Notes: a model not told the origin generated them from the sequence alone. A DNA stretch of 64,000 nt from Ancylomarina euxina (GCF_003863355.1 NZ_QQWG01000001.1:186001-250000), one strand, 5' to 3'; counted from the first letter of the stretch, positions 40,231 through 50,801 are shown. A program made the numbers and translations.

Positions 40231-43200
40231 TTATTCTTCGGTTATTTTAATGTTTGATATGAAAATATGTTTATGGCCTTCCTCATCGGTAGCCATGGCT
40301 TCTAGCTCAGACCAACCAGTTTTTAAATCATTTTCAGAAGGTTTAAAATTGATGGTATTACTTGAGACTGGCGATGCTATGTTTTCAATTAAAACACCTT
40401 GGCATTTTACAACGAGAGTGCTTAATGTTACGTTTGAATCAATGATCACCTCAATATTAGACGATTTGCTAAAAGACGTTCCATTTGTAGGATTTTTAAT
40501 TTCGATTTCTGATGACTGGTTCGTTGTTGAAGAAGGTGCTTCATCGCCTATATTAATTGAAATTGTATCGGCAATTATCTCGTTATTTTTAGCTACAACT
40601 TTAAAACTAATTTCGTGTTCTCCTTCTTCCCATTCAATAGTATTAAACAAGAATTCATTATTGGAAGTAGCTCTATTGGTGTAAGCTAACCCATCAACTT
40701 TAAAATCAATACTAATATTCATATCTTCCGGATGCGAAAGATTAAGTTTTCCCGAAATGATTTCTCCAATATTATAACTGTCTGATATTCCGGAAACAGA
40801 GTTTAAATAAATATATTTGATATTTATATTTGATAAATAAGTGTAAGTATTATCATCCCAATCAATACCAATAATTTTAAGTTCATTATTTCCTGCTTTT
40901 AAATCTTCTTTATAAGGGTTTAGAGTGAAGGTGTTGTTTGATTGAAGATTTGAGAATTCGTGAAGTTCCACACCGTTATTATATACAACTAAAGATTTTA
41001 ATGAAGTTGATGCTGTGATAATAAGATCCTGATCTAAATCACCATTGATCGTAGTTCCATTTTTAGGATTCGTCAGGTTGATTTTTGTGTTTTGTGTTGT
41101 GTTAGGGTTTGGTGTATTTTTATTGATGGAAAACTCTGCTGTGTCTCGGATCACTTCAGAATTATCACCTTTAATTTCTACAATAAGCTTGTAGTCACCT
41201 TCTTTAAGGCTAAGTGTGTTGAAGAGTATTTCGTCATCTACTTCAGATTTCGATTGTTCTGTTGTTCCATCAATTTTATAAGAAATAGTTGGAATCATTT
41301 CTTCTGGATACTCAACATTAATTTTCCCAGAAATAATATCACCGATGGCATAATGATCAGTTAAGCCGGTAAGACCATTAAAGAAGATGTATTTAACAAA
41401 AATATTCGAATAATAAGTATATGTTTTTAGATCAACAGTTTCTCCTACGATTCGAATTGTATTCCACCCATAGTTTAAATTTGCGTTATAAGGGGTAAGA
41501 TCGAAGGAATTGGAAGGTTCGGGAATGTTAAAAGTGTGAATTTCAGTATCGCCAATATAAAGTTTAAGGTTATATAAACTTATATCGGTATTTATTGAAA
41601 AATTTGATTCAAGAGCTCCATTGACTATCGTTCCATTATATGGAGCAGTTAGTTTGATATGCGAGTTTTCAACACTATATCTTTGTGGCGTACCATTAGT
41701 ACTTATTCTAATCTTCTTTTTAAATTCGAATGGTTCTGTTCCAATACTTTCAACTAATACTTTAAACTCAGAAACTCCTTCATTTAAATCAATTGTATTT
41801 ATTAAGATTTCGTTTATGGTGTCAGCCATAGTTGGAATAACCTTGTCGTTGATTGAGAATGTTATTTTAGGTTCTGTACCAAAAGGTATATTCATGGTAA
41901 CTTGACCAGAAATAAAGTCACCGACGTAATAATCTGTCAAGATACCACTAACGCTAATGTCATTTGCTTTCATAACGGTAGTTGTAAGGTCTTCCCAGTT
42001 ATTGATGGTATATTCTTCTGTTGTATTAAGGTTATAACCTTTGGCTATATAAACGACTTCATTCAATGAGTTTTCTTCGGGGTTAGTATCGAAATTTTCG
42101 TTGATATAAAGTGATACCTCAGATAGATTGGAATTACAAGGAATCTCAATCTTCGATCTTTCTTCTGCTTTGAATGTATAAATCTGATTTTCATTTGTTC
42201 TAACAATAACAAATTTAGATTTCTCTACAGGGAAGTTATTGAGACTCACAGTGCAAGTTTTTTCTAATTCTTTTAAATTAAAAGTTACTTCATCTATAGC
42301 TTTATTTCCTAGATTATCAGTTATTTCTAATTTTAGTTTGTGAGGACCTTTTTTTAGCTTATTTGTTTCAATAAATGTTGCATTAGATTCTGCATTAGGT
42401 TGGTAGAATTCTACTGTTTCATCATCGATAAAGAATACTTTATTTTTAATAGAACTATTATCTAAATTAGCTTCATAATCAGGAATTAATTTCAATAAAT
42501 CTCCCTTTATAAGAGAATTGAAATTTTCAAATTCATTGATAGATCCATATAATCTAGGAACAAGAGAGGTGTTTTTGTCTTCCCAGTTTGCAATGGTATA
42601 ATTTTCGTCAATTGACATATTGTTACCATTGGCGGTAAATATGGGTTCTGTAGATAGATTGCAAGTGTATTCTAAATTTTCAATAACATTTATACTACAA
42701 GTAATGATTTTGGAATCACAAGGAACTTTAATTGTGGAGTTAGCGTCAGCTTTGAATATAAATTTATGATAGTTTTTTCCATCTACGGTTTCCACTAGAA
42801 CATATGAAGACTTTTCTGAAGGAAAATTCTTTAAATTAATTGAAAGAGTGTTCTCAAGCTCTATAAGGGAAAAGGTTAAATCTTCTTCTATGCTTTTACT
42901 ATACCCTTTATCATTAGAAATTTCGATCATCATTTTGTGATCTACTCCTGCATCCATATTTTCTGTAGGAATTAATAATGTTGCAAAGCCTTTATTGTAG
43001 AATGTAGAATGCTCAATAGTATTACCGTCTATAATAACTTTGGTACTTATGACAGTCTCGCTAATATTTGAGGTGAAGTCAAGTTTAAATCTTAATAAAT
43101 CAGTTTTTACAAAAGAATTGATTGTTTCGATTTCAGGAGTCGTAAGACTTAAAACCTCATTGTAATAATTTGCATTAGGGTTGGTCCAATCTGTTATTGT

Positions 43201-43584
43201 ACGTTCTTGGGCTGTTGTTGAAAAAGTTCCTTTACTTCCATAACCTAAAGTGGAATTAATTTTTTCCCAGGGTAACCATTTTTCATCTTTAGGAACAAAA
43301 ACATATATTAGACATTCTTCATCTTCAAGAGGTACATTTATTTTAGTGTCTTTTTCGAGGATATGTTTATATTGACGAATAAGCTCGCCGTCATTCTTTA
43401 GTAAAACCCATAATGTTTTACCTTCTAAATAATCTGGATAACTGCCAAGGAAAATTGTTGTAGATTCACCAGTTACTTCATTAGAATCTGGAGCTTTAAT
43501 CTTAGAATCATCTTCACAAGAGTATAATCCTATTAATAAAAAGAGTAAGGGGATAAGGTGTTTTAATCTCATTGCTTTGATCAT
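40231..43584 (-). CDS. Large modular repeat lipoprotein (1117 aa), head of the envelope operon
   Basis: No named family recognised. After a lipoprotein signal (lipobox GLYSC, then EDDSK) the protein is almost wholly repeats. Three units of about 200 residues begin near 42, 246 and 443 (LKNFPSEKSSYVLVET, IKVPCDSK, ending YTIANWED), each except the last followed by an Ig-like segment. Three units of about 192 residues begin near 540, 733 and 924 (YAIGDIISGKINVEYPEE, then INLTNPKNGTTINGD). Short loop segments are highly conserved among copies, so duplication is recent or constrained. ATG 43572 is an alternative start. It probably extends from the outer membrane as a surface stalk (inference). 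Confidence 0.8.
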   Translation of the reverse strand: MIKAMRLKHLIPLLFLLIGLYSCEDDSKIKAPDSNEVTGESTTIFLGSYPDYLEGKTLWVLLKNDGELIRQYKHILEKDTKINVPLEDEECLIYVFVPKDEKWLPWEKINSTLGYGSKGTFSTTAQERTITDWTNPNANYYNEVLSLTTPEIETINSFVKTDLLRFKLDFTSNISETVISTKVIIDGNTIEHSTFYNKGFATLLIPTENMDAGVDHKMMIEISNDKGYSKSIEEDLTFSLIELENTLSINLKNFPSEKSSYVLVETVDGKNYHKFIFKADANSTIKVPCDSKIITCSINVIENLEYTCNLSTEPIFTANGNNMSIDENYTIANWEDKNTSLVPRLYGSINEFENFNSLIKGDLLKLIPDYEANLDNSSIKNKVFFIDDETVEFYQPNAESNATFIETNKLKKGPHKLKLEITDNLGNKAIDEVTFNLKELEKTCTVSLNNFPVEKSKFVIVRTNENQIYTFKAEERSKIEIPCNSNLSEVSLYINENFDTNPEENSLNEVVYIAKGYNLNTTEEYTINNWEDLTTTVMKANDISVSGILTDYYVGDFISGQVTMNIPFGTEPKITFSINDKVIPTMADTINEILINTIDLNEGVSEFKVLVESIGTEPFEFKKKIRISTNGTPQRYSVENSHIKLTAPYNGTIVNGALESNFSINTDISLYNLKLYIGDTEIHTFNIPEPSNSFDLTPYNANLNYGWNTIRIVGETVDLKTYTYYSNIFVKYIFFNGLTGLTDHYAIGDIISGKINVEYPEEMIPTISYKIDGTTEQSKSEVDDEILFNTLSLKEGDYKLIVEIKGDNSEVIRDTAEFSINKNTPNPNTTQNTKINLTNPKNGTTINGDLDQDLIITASTSLKSLVVYNNGVELHEFSNLQSNNTFTLNPYKEDLKAGNNELKIIGIDWDDNTYTYLSNINIKYIYLNSVSGISDSYNIGEIISGKLNLSHPEDMNISIDFKVDGLAYTNRATSNNEFLFNTIEWEEGEHEISFKVVAKNNEIIADTISINIGDEAPSSTTNQSSEIEIKNPTNGTSFSKSSNIEVIIDSNVTLSTLVVKCQGVLIENIASPVSSNTINFKPSENDLKTGWSELEAMATDEEGHKHIFISNIKITEE

Positions 43585-43937
43585 TTGAATGTTGGTTTTA
43601 TTTATAATTTTGTCAATGTTTATGCGAATAAAATTATTGTTACGATAAATAATATGGCTCGAAATTACATTATAATAAATATTTTTCAGCCAGTTTTGAT
43701 GCTTGTTTATTGAATGGTATGTTTACTTGATTGGAGTGTGAATTTTATTACGTGAAATGAATAATTTGGATTTCGTTTGATTATATGAATGAAGTTTCTT
43801 AATTACTAATGACCCCAAAGTATTTATTTCTCAAGCAAAACTTTATACCTAACTTTGTTATTCGCTGGGCCAATTAGCTTTTGCGTTAAATCATAAATCG
43901 ATAATCCCATATTTGAGATCTAAAATTATTTTATAGA
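43585..43937. other. 353-nt divergent region between the repeat lipoprotein and the ArsC-like gene
   Basis: No gene supported. It contains the plus-strand promoter at 43827; no clear TAnnTTTG box is visible for the minus-strand envelope operon, which may therefore use an activator or another sigma factor. Confidence 0.45.
43827..43857 (+). promoter_or_regulatory. Promoter of the ArsC-like gene
   Basis: TTTC (43827-43830), 19-nt spacer and TAACTTTG (43850-43857) match the Bacteroidota promoter, about 80 nt before the ATG. Confidence 0.5.
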
Positions 43938-44282
43938 ATGCTTAAAATTTACCACAACCCACGCTGTTCGAAATCACGTGCAGCACTTGCTTATCTTGAA
44001 GAAAAAGGACTTAAACCAGAAATTCGTTTGTATTTGAAAGAACCTTACACGGTTGATGAAATGGAAGATGTCTTGAAGCGAATGAACAAGGAACCTCAGG
44101 AGATTGTTCGAACTCACGAAAAATTATATAAGACTGATTATAAGGACAAAATTTTTAATCACGATGAGTGGATTAAGATTTTATTAGAGTCGCCAGAGTT
44201 GATTCAGCGCCCTATTATTGTGAATAAGCACAAAGCTATTTTTGCAGTTCCCGCCGAAGAGCTTGAAAAAATTATCGATTAA
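43938..44282 (+). CDS. ArsC/YfgD-family thioredoxin-fold reductase-like protein
   Basis: The 114-aa product has the ArsC-type active site YHNPRCSKSRAAL (catalytic Cys at residue 9 or so). Further family features are IVRTHEKLYK (first Arg) and LIQRPIIVNKHKAIF (second Arg). The third Arg of true arsenate reductases (the GRP motif) is replaced by AVP, which suggests a YfgD-like or other glutaredoxin-coupled reductase instead of arsenic detoxification. No ars genes are nearby. An AT-rich repeat follows in the gap before the next gene. Confidence 0.85.
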   Translation: MLKIYHNPRCSKSRAALAYLEEKGLKPEIRLYLKEPYTVDEMEDVLKRMNKEPQEIVRTHEKLYKTDYKDKIFNHDEWIKILLESPELIQRPIIVNKHKAIFAVPAEELEKIID

Positions 44283-44315
44283 CAATTAGTAATTGATAAT
44301 TATTCATCACTGATT
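44281..44315. repeat. AT-rich repeat related to that at 16205
   Basis: TTAACAATTAGTAATTGATAATTATTC shares the AACAATTAGTRATTGAT core with the spacer at 16205-16243. It lies directly behind the ArsC-like stop codon. Confidence 0.35.
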
Positions 44316-44339
44316 GAACATTATTTAGCTCCAATTATT

Positions 44340-45389
44340 ATGAGGGTACTTCGTTTTATTTCAATACTATTCAACAGTTTAATTCTGTTTTCATGCGATC
44401 CATTTGGAACCAAGATAGGGGATGAGGTGAGTTGTTTTGAAGCTGCAGAACCTGAAGAAGTATCTTATCCTGATACGTTAAAAGTGATGACCTGGAATGT
44501 GAAGTTTGGTGGTGGACGAATTGATTTCTTTTTCGATTGCCATGGGGATAGGGTGATTATGGAAAAAGAGGAGGTCGAACAGAATATGAACCTATTGGCT
44601 GAGAAGATTCGGGAGGTAAATCCGGATATTCTTTTTTTACAAGAGGTGGATATTAACTCTAAGCGATCAACTTTTATGAATCAGGTTCAGTTTTTATTGG
44701 ATCATACGGCCCTGAATCATGGTGTCTATGCTTCGCAATGGAAAGCAAAGCATATTCCAAGCGATGGTATAGGTAAAATGGATTCAGGGAATGCGATTCT
44801 ATGCAAGTGGCAGCTTACTGGTGCTAAAAGAATTGCTTTACCATTAATAAGTGAACAGAATTTTATTGTAAGATATTTTTATTTAAAGCGTAATCTTTTA
44901 CATGCAAACTTGAAACATTCAGACGGGGAACTGAATTTACTCAATACACATGCATCTGCTTATGCCAAGGACAATACGAAGAAACAGCAGCTTGAAATTA
45001 TTAAGCATTATGCTGATTCTTTAAACTCTCAAGGATTGCCATTTATTTTGGCAGGAGATTTTAATGCTTTGCCTCCTAATACCAAGCAAACACAGAATTT
45101 TGATGATTCTGTTTGTGAAAATGCCGATTACGATGCGGATAATTACAGTGCAGAAATGGATTGGATGAGTCCTTATTATGAAAATTATGAATCAGCTATC
45201 TGTTTGGGTGAATATTCCAATGATAATTTGAAATATTTTACTCACACAACGGATAAAAATGGCTTTTGGAACCGCAAAACAGATTATTTATTCACGAATA
45301 AAAACTTTGTTTCTGGTTCAGGAGTAACGATTCAAGATTGGATGGAGGCTTCAGATCATGCACCTATTATTGCTAATTATGAGTTGTGA
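44340..45389 (+). CDS. Endonuclease/exonuclease/phosphatase (EEP) family lipoprotein
   Basis: The 349-aa lipoprotein (lipobox LILFSC, then DPFGT) has the complete EEP site: MTWNVKFGG (metal Asn), ILFLQEVD (metal Glu), LLNTHASAY (His), AGDFNALP (Asp-Phe-Asn) and SDHAPIIA (terminal Asp-His). It is predicted on the periplasmic or outer face. It differs from the secreted EEP protein at 6281 in motifs and anchoring and is only distantly related. Substrates could be nucleic acid, phosphoinositide-like lipids or sphingomyelin-like lipids; the sequence does not decide. Confidence 0.88.
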   Translation: MRVLRFISILFNSLILFSCDPFGTKIGDEVSCFEAAEPEEVSYPDTLKVMTWNVKFGGGRIDFFFDCHGDRVIMEKEEVEQNMNLLAEKIREVNPDILFLQEVDINSKRSTFMNQVQFLLDHTALNHGVYASQWKAKHIPSDGIGKMDSGNAILCKWQLTGAKRIALPLISEQNFIVRYFYLKRNLLHANLKHSDGELNLLNTHASAYAKDNTKKQQLEIIKHYADSLNSQGLPFILAGDFNALPPNTKQTQNFDDSVCENADYDADNYSAEMDWMSPYYENYESAICLGEYSNDNLKYFTHTTDKNGFWNRKTDYLFTNKNFVSGSGVTIQDWMEASDHAPIIANYEL

Positions 45390-45619
45390 ATTCAAAATTA
45401 TGAATTTGACAAGAAGATATCGTTGCCTAACTGTTAGTAATTCACGGCTCTGATTTCAAGAGAAAAAGGTTATTCCCTTGAAGTTCTTTTATAATTCATC
45501 ATTTATAATTCTTAATTGTAAAGTATGATGCAAAACATCAAAATTTTCATTCCCTAAATGATAAAAAGGCCTTATTTTTAGGCTCTAATTTTAAAACAGT
45601 TACATTAACAGTTACAGTT

Positions 45620-47482
45620 ATGGCAGATAATAAACTTTTTAGTGACTTTGCTCCTCAATCAACTCAAGAGTGGATTGACAAAATCACTAAAGACCTTAAA
45701 GGGGCTGACTTTGATAAAAAGTTAGTTTGGAGAACTAATGAAGGATTCAATGTGCAGCCTTTCTACAGACTGGAGAATATGGATGATAAAGCCTTCATGA
45801 ATACTTATCCTGGAGACTTCCCATATGTTCGTGGTAATAAAAAGGATAACAATGATTGGTTGGTTCGCCAGGATATTATTGTTGAAGATGTAAAAGTTGC
45901 CAATGCAAAGGCACTTGATATCTTAAACAAAGGTATCGATTCAGTTGGATTCGTTCTTAACTGGAAATCAATCAACAAAGAAGAATTAGCTACTTTGTTA
46001 GAAGGTATCTATATGGATTGTGTTGAAATTAACTTCGCAAAATCACATTCTTCTGTGGAACTACTTCAAAACTTACAAGCACTTGCTACTGAAAAGGGTA
46101 TTGCTTTAGATAAAGTTAAAGGTGGTGTTGCTATCGATGTTATTTCAGGATTTAGCACAGTAGGTAACTATTGTCAGTCTGAAGAAAGCGCTTTCGCTTA
46201 TGTGAAAGAAGCTATCGAAGCATCAAAAGCTCTTCCTAACTACAAAGTTATTGCAGTAACAGGTAGTTTGTTCAATAATTCTGGATCTTCAATTGTTGAA
46301 GAATTAGGTTTCTCTTTAGCATCAGGTGCTGAGTACCTAGGCAGAATGATTGATGCTGGTCTTTCAGTTGACGAGGTTGCTCCTAAAATTGGATTCAACT
46401 TTGCAACGAGCTCTAAGTATTTCATGGAAATTGCTAAGCTAAGAGCTGGGCGTATGCTTTGGGCTAACATCGTTAAGGCATTTGGTGCGTCAAACGAAGC
46501 GGTTTGTAAAATGTATGTACACGGAGAGACTTCTAACTGGAACAAATCAGTTTACGATCCATATGTAAACATGTTGCGTACACAAACTGAAACAATGTCT
46601 GCTGTATTGGGGGGATTGGATTCATACACAGTAAATCCTTTCAACTCAACTTACGAACAAGCAACTGAATTTTCAGAGAGAATCGCTCGTAACCAACAAT
46701 TATTATTGAAAGAAGAATCGCACTTGGGTAAGATTGCTGACCCTGCTGCAGGTTCATACTATATTGAGTCATTAACTGAATCGATTGCTGATGAGGCTTG
46801 GAAATTGTTCTTAGCTGTTGAAGACAAAGGTGGTTACCTTGCTGCTTTCAAAGCTGGATTCGTTCAGGATACAATTAAAGCTACTGCTCAGCAAAGAGAT
46901 TTAGCTATTGCGACTCGTAGAGAGAATTTCTTAGGAACCAATCAGTTCCCTAACTTCGGTGAAGTTCTTGAAACAATTCCGGATTCAGTTCTTACACCAG
47001 AAGATAAAACTGCTGCAGATGCAGTGTGCGAAACATTGAAGCCATATCGTGGTGCTCAAGCTTTCGAAGCTCTTCGTAATAAGACTGATATTTACGCTAA
47101 GGAAAATGGTCGTCCTAAAGTGATGATGTTCCCTATTGGTAACTTGAATATGCGTAAGGCTCGTGCACAGTTTGCATGTAACTTCTTCGCTTGTGCTGGA
47201 TTCGATGTTGAAGACCACAATGGTTTTACATCAGTGGAAGAAGGCGTGAAATTCGTAACAGAAAAGAATGCTAAGATTGTTGTGATTTGTAGCTCTGATG
47301 ATGAGTACGCAACTATCGCTCCTGAGCTTTTCGAAGCACTTAAAGGAAAAGCAATTCTTGTTGTAGCAGGTGCTCCAGCATGTGCTGATGAATTGAAAGC
47401 TAAGGGTGTTGAGAACTTCGTTAACGTGAAATCTAACGTTCTTGAAACTTTAAAAGCATACCAAGCCGAGTTAGGAATTTAG
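45620..47482 (+). CDS. mutA: Methylmalonyl-CoA mutase, small (beta) subunit
   Basis: The mutase interconverts succinyl-CoA and methylmalonyl-CoA with adenosylcobalamin, in propionate formation or use. The 620-aa small subunit has the TIM-barrel half (KIGFNFATSSKYFMEIAKLRAGRMLW, a conserved family stretch, and HLGKIADPAAGSYYIESLT). Its C-terminal B12-type domain (about 490-620) lacks the DxHxxG cobalamin motif, as expected for the non-catalytic subunit (MFPIGNLNMRKARAQFACNFF). It precedes mutB by 46 nt. Starts MADNKLFSDFAPQST, typical for Bacteroidota. Confidence 0.96.
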   Translation: MADNKLFSDFAPQSTQEWIDKITKDLKGADFDKKLVWRTNEGFNVQPFYRLENMDDKAFMNTYPGDFPYVRGNKKDNNDWLVRQDIIVEDVKVANAKALDILNKGIDSVGFVLNWKSINKEELATLLEGIYMDCVEINFAKSHSSVELLQNLQALATEKGIALDKVKGGVAIDVISGFSTVGNYCQSEESAFAYVKEAIEASKALPNYKVIAVTGSLFNNSGSSIVEELGFSLASGAEYLGRMIDAGLSVDEVAPKIGFNFATSSKYFMEIAKLRAGRMLWANIVKAFGASNEAVCKMYVHGETSNWNKSVYDPYVNMLRTQTETMSAVLGGLDSYTVNPFNSTYEQATEFSERIARNQQLLLKEESHLGKIADPAAGSYYIESLTESIADEAWKLFLAVEDKGGYLAAFKAGFVQDTIKATAQQRDLAIATRRENFLGTNQFPNFGEVLETIPDSVLTPEDKTAADAVCETLKPYRGAQAFEALRNKTDIYAKENGRPKVMMFPIGNLNMRKARAQFACNFFACAGFDVEDHNGFTSVEEGVKFVTEKNAKIVVICSSDDEYATIAPELFEALKGKAILVVAGAPACADELKAKGVENFVNVKSNVLETLKAYQAELGI

Positions 47483-47528
47483 TAAATACGTAACATGTTA
47501 CGTAAGTACAGGTTAAAAAGAAAAAGAA

Positions 47529-49685
47529 ATGAAGCCAAATTTTAAAGATATAAATATCAAGTCATCTTCAAGAGCTGCTGCTACTTCTCAGGAATGGGAA
47601 AAGGAAAACGGCATCGAAAAATCTTGGATGACACCTGAGCAAATTCCAGTTAAAACAGCTTTTAACAAGGAAGATTTAGAAGGTATGGAGCACCTTAACT
47701 ATGTTTCTGGTTTACCTCCATTCCTACGTGGACCTTATTCAGCGATGTACCCTTTGCGTCCATGGACAGTTCGTCAGTATGCAGGTTTCTCTACTGCTGA
47801 AGAATCAAATGCATTTTATCGTCGTAACCTAGCTGCTGGACAGAAAGGTCTTTCGGTAGCATTCGACTTGGCTACTCACCGTGGATACGATTCAGATCAT
47901 GCTCGTGTGGTAGGTGATGTGGGTAAAGCTGGTGTAGCTATCGACTCTATCTTAGATATGGAGATCCTTTTCGATCAAATTCCATTAGATGAGATGTCAG
48001 TATCAATGACAATGAATGGTGCAGTACTTCCTGTATTGGCTTTCTACATTGTTGCTGGTTTAGAGCAAGGTGCTCGATTGGATCAACTTTCTGGTACTAT
48101 CCAGAATGATATCCTTAAGGAATTCATGGTGCGTAATACTTACATCTACCCACCAGATTTCTCAATGAAAATTATTGCAGACATCTTTGAATTTACTTCA
48201 CAAAAGATGCCTAAGTTCAACTCTATTTCTATCTCAGGTTACCACATGCAAGAAGCAGGTGCTACCGCTGATATCGAGTTGGCTTATACGCTTGCTGATG
48301 GTTTAGAGTACCTTAAAAAAGGTGTAGCTGCTGGTATGGATGTTGATACATTCGCACCTCGTTTGTCTTTCTTCTGGGCTATCGGTATGAATCATTTCAT
48401 GGAGATTGCTAAGATGCGTGCTGGTCGTTTACTTTGGTCTAAGATTGTAGGACAATTTAATCCTAAGAATCCTAAGTCGATGGCATTGCGTACTCACTCG
48501 CAAACTTCAGGTTGGTCATTAACGGAGCAGGATCCTTTCAACAATGTTGGACGTACTTGTATTGAAGCTATGGCTGCTGCATTGGGTCACACTCAATCAT
48601 TGCATACAAATGCATTGGACGAGGCGATTGCTTTGCCAACTGACTTTTCTGCGCGTATTGCTCGTAATACTCAGATCTATATTCAGGATGAAACGACTAT
48701 CTGTAAAGCGGTAGATCCTTGGGCGGGTTCATACTACGTTGAGTCATTAACTCAAGAACTAGTAGAAAAGGCTTGGGCTCATATCGAAGAAGTTGAGAAA
48801 TTAGGTGGTATGGCTAAAGCTATTGAGTCTGGTATTCCTAAACTTCGTATCGAAGAGGCTGCAGCTCGTACTCAGGCTAAGATTGATGCTAATACTCAAA
48901 CTATTGTAGGTACCAACAAATACCGCCTAGAGAAAGAAGATCCATTGGATATTCTTGAAGTAGACAACACGGCTGTACGTATTGCTCAAATTGAGAGATT
49001 GAAAAAACTACGTGCTAACCGTGACCAAAAAGCTGTTGATGCTGCTCTTAAAGCCATTACTGCTTGTGCAAACGGTGGTGAAGGTAACCTGTTAGATCTT
49101 GCTGTTAAAGCGGCTCAACTAAGAGCTTCATTAGGTGAGATTTCTGACGCTTGCGAAGAAGTATGTGGAAGATATAAAGCTGTAATTAGAACCGTATCAG
49201 GCGTGTATTCATCAGAATCAAAACAAGATGCTGACTTTGCTGAAGCAACAAAGTTAGCCGACAAATTTGCAGAATTAGCAGGACGTCGTCCTCGTATCAT
49301 GGTTGCGAAAATGGGTCAAGACGGTCACGACCGTGGAGGTAAAGTTGTTGCTACTGGTTTTGCTGATATAGGATTCGACGTGGATATGGGACCTTTGTTC
49401 CAAACTCCTGAGGAAACTGCGAAGCAAGCTGTTGAAAATGATGTACACATTGTTGGTGTTTCTTCATTGGCTGCAGGTCACAAAACTTTGGTTCCTTCTG
49501 TAATTGCAGAATTGAAGAAATTGGGTCGTGAGGATATCATGGTTACTGCGGGTGGTGTTATTCCAGCTCAGGATTACGATTTCCTATACGAGGCAGGTGT
49601 TGTTGGTGTATTTGGTCCTGGTACCAAAGTATCAAGATGTGCTATCCAAATGTTGGAACTTCTTATCGAAAACAATCAGGAGTAA
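47529..49685 (+). CDS. mutB: Methylmalonyl-CoA mutase, large (alpha) catalytic subunit
   Basis: The 718-aa catalytic subunit has [21 protein letters not shown] at the substrate end of the barrel, [16 protein letters not shown], and [20 protein letters not shown]. Its C-terminal cobalamin domain carries [12 protein letters not shown], the DxHxxG motif whose His binds cobalt. It forms a heterodimer with the product of the preceding gene. The two genes are followed by a strong terminator. No MeaB chaperone or epimerase gene is adjacent in this window. Confidence 0.98.
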   Translation: MKPNFKDINIKSSSRAAATSQEWEKENGIEKSWMTPEQIPVKTAFNKEDLEGMEHLNYVSGLPPFLRGPYSAMYPLRPWTVRQYAGFSTAEESNAFYRRNLAAGQKGLSVAFDLATHRGYDSDHARVVGDVGKAGVAIDSILDMEILFDQIPLDEMSVSMTMNGAVLPVLAFYIVAGLEQGARLDQLSGTIQNDILKEFMVRNTYIYPPDFSMKIIADIFEFTSQKMPKFNSISISGYHMQEAGATADIELAYTLADGLEYLKKGVAAGMDVDTFAPRLSFFWAIGMNHFMEIAKMRAGRLLWSKIVGQFNPKNPKSMALRTHSQTSGWSLTEQDPFNNVGRTCIEAMAAALGHTQSLHTNALDEAIALPTDFSARIARNTQIYIQDETTICKAVDPWAGSYYVESLTQELVEKAWAHIEEVEKLGGMAKAIESGIPKLRIEEAAARTQAKIDANTQTIVGTNKYRLEKEDPLDILEVDNTAVRIAQIERLKKLRANRDQKAVDAALKAITACANGGEGNLLDLAVKAAQLRASLGEISDACEEVCGRYKAVIRTVSGVYSSESKQDADFAEATKLADKFAELAGRRPRIMVAKMGQDGHDRGGKVVATGFADIGFDVDMGPLFQTPEETAKQAVENDVHIVGVSSLAAGHKTLVPSVIAELKKLGREDIMVTAGGVIPAQDYDFLYEAGVVGVFGPGTKVSRCAIQMLELLIENNQE

Positions 49686-49707
49686 TAAACTCTCGATTTA
49701 CTATATT

Positions 49708-49738
49708 AAAACCTGTCAGTTTTCTGACAGGTTTTTTT
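49708..49738 (+). terminator. Terminator after mutB
   Basis: A 12-bp stem (49708-49719 with 49724-49735), TTTT loop and T tract. It shares the ACCTGTCAG core with terminators at 19429 and 50721. Confidence 0.9.
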
Positions 49739-49871
49739 ATGGAGTTATGTTGAAGCATAACCTTTCTTTTAGTCCGATATGATCAAGTTTAATACAAATT
49801 ATAACGAATACTTATTGTTAATTGTTATTTTTCCTTAGTTTTGTTTTATAATTAACTATAAAAAGAAAAAA

Positions 49872-50699
49872 ATGATAAGAAAATCTACATTAGTGTTCTG
49901 GCTGGCTGCCCTAACAATAACATTCACCTCTGTTTCTTGTGATAAAAATGACGATTCAGATACAAAACTTATTGAGACTAATCATCCCGTTTATGTTTCT
50001 GAAGTAACACGTGATGATTATAAAAATGTTTATTCTTATGAGAGAGTAGAAGATAAGATTCGTTTAAAACAGGTTGATTTCTTTGAAGACGGAAAGAAGA
50101 AATTTGAGTCAGTATTGAATTATGATGATCAAAATCGTTTAATTGAATATAAAAACATTATTGTTGACACAGAAGCTTATGAGTTTGTTGATGAAATATT
50201 TGATAATGTTGTTGATAATAATGTCCGTATAAGCTACGTCTCAGATAAAATTACGATTACGAGTATTGATGACGATAATACTATGGTTCTGACTTTAGAC
50301 AGTGATGGTTTTGCTTATAAAATGGAAAGAAATAGTGAGGAGGAATCAGCAGTTATTCTAATTACTAGGGGAAATAACAATGTAGTCACAGCAACAAACA
50401 CTTATGTCGACAAAACGGATGATTCTATACCTGATGAGGTGGTGAACCATCTAACTTACGATACTAAAGAATCGATAGATTATATCAGAATGATGCTTCC
50501 ATGTTTGTATTCTAAAAATAATCCAGTAAGAGTAGATGAAGAAGGTGGTGATTTTAAAATTACTTATTCATATGAGTACAATTCATTTAATTATCCAACA
50601 AAAATAACAGAAAGCTATATAGAGATTGATGAAGGACATAAATATGAAGGAACATCTATAACGAATTTAGAATATATTAATGCTGATGAAATTAAATAA
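49872..50699 (+). CDS. Hypothetical lipoprotein
   Basis: The 275-aa lipoprotein (lipobox SVSC, then DKNDDSD) belongs to no family I can name. It has a repetitive beta style seen in many Bacteroidota secreted proteins: FFEDGKKKFESVLNYDDQNRL, DKITITSIDDDNTMVLTLDSDGFAYKM, EEGGDFKITYSYEYNSFNYPTKI, reminiscent of RHS/YD-like strand pairs. It sits alone between two terminators of the same sequence type. Confidence 0.7.
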   Translation: MIRKSTLVFWLAALTITFTSVSCDKNDDSDTKLIETNHPVYVSEVTRDDYKNVYSYERVEDKIRLKQVDFFEDGKKKFESVLNYDDQNRLIEYKNIIVDTEAYEFVDEIFDNVVDNNVRISYVSDKITITSIDDDNTMVLTLDSDGFAYKMERNSEEESAVILITRGNNNVVTATNTYVDKTDDSIPDEVVNHLTYDTKESIDYIRMMLPCLYSKNNPVRVDEEGGDFKITYSYEYNSFNYPTKITESYIEIDEGHKYEGTSITNLEYINADEIK

Positions 50700-50720
50700 T
50701 CTGTATTAATCTGAGTGTTC

Positions 50721-50751
50721 AAACCTGTCAGTTCTCTGGCAGGTTTTTTTT
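50721..50751 (+). terminator. Terminator after the hypothetical lipoprotein
   Basis: AAACCTGTCAG (50721-50731) pairs with CTGGCAGGTTT (50736-50746) with one wobble, followed by T. Nearly identical in sequence to the terminator at 49708. Confidence 0.88.
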
Positions 50752-50801
50752 GTGGAAATTACTTACCTTGCTGCCTGATTAATGACTAAGATTTATTAAT
50801 T

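Noticed and set aside
43938-44282. Arsenic resistance operon
   Set aside because: The ArsC-like protein lacks the third Arg and no ArsB, ArsR or Acr3 gene is nearby.
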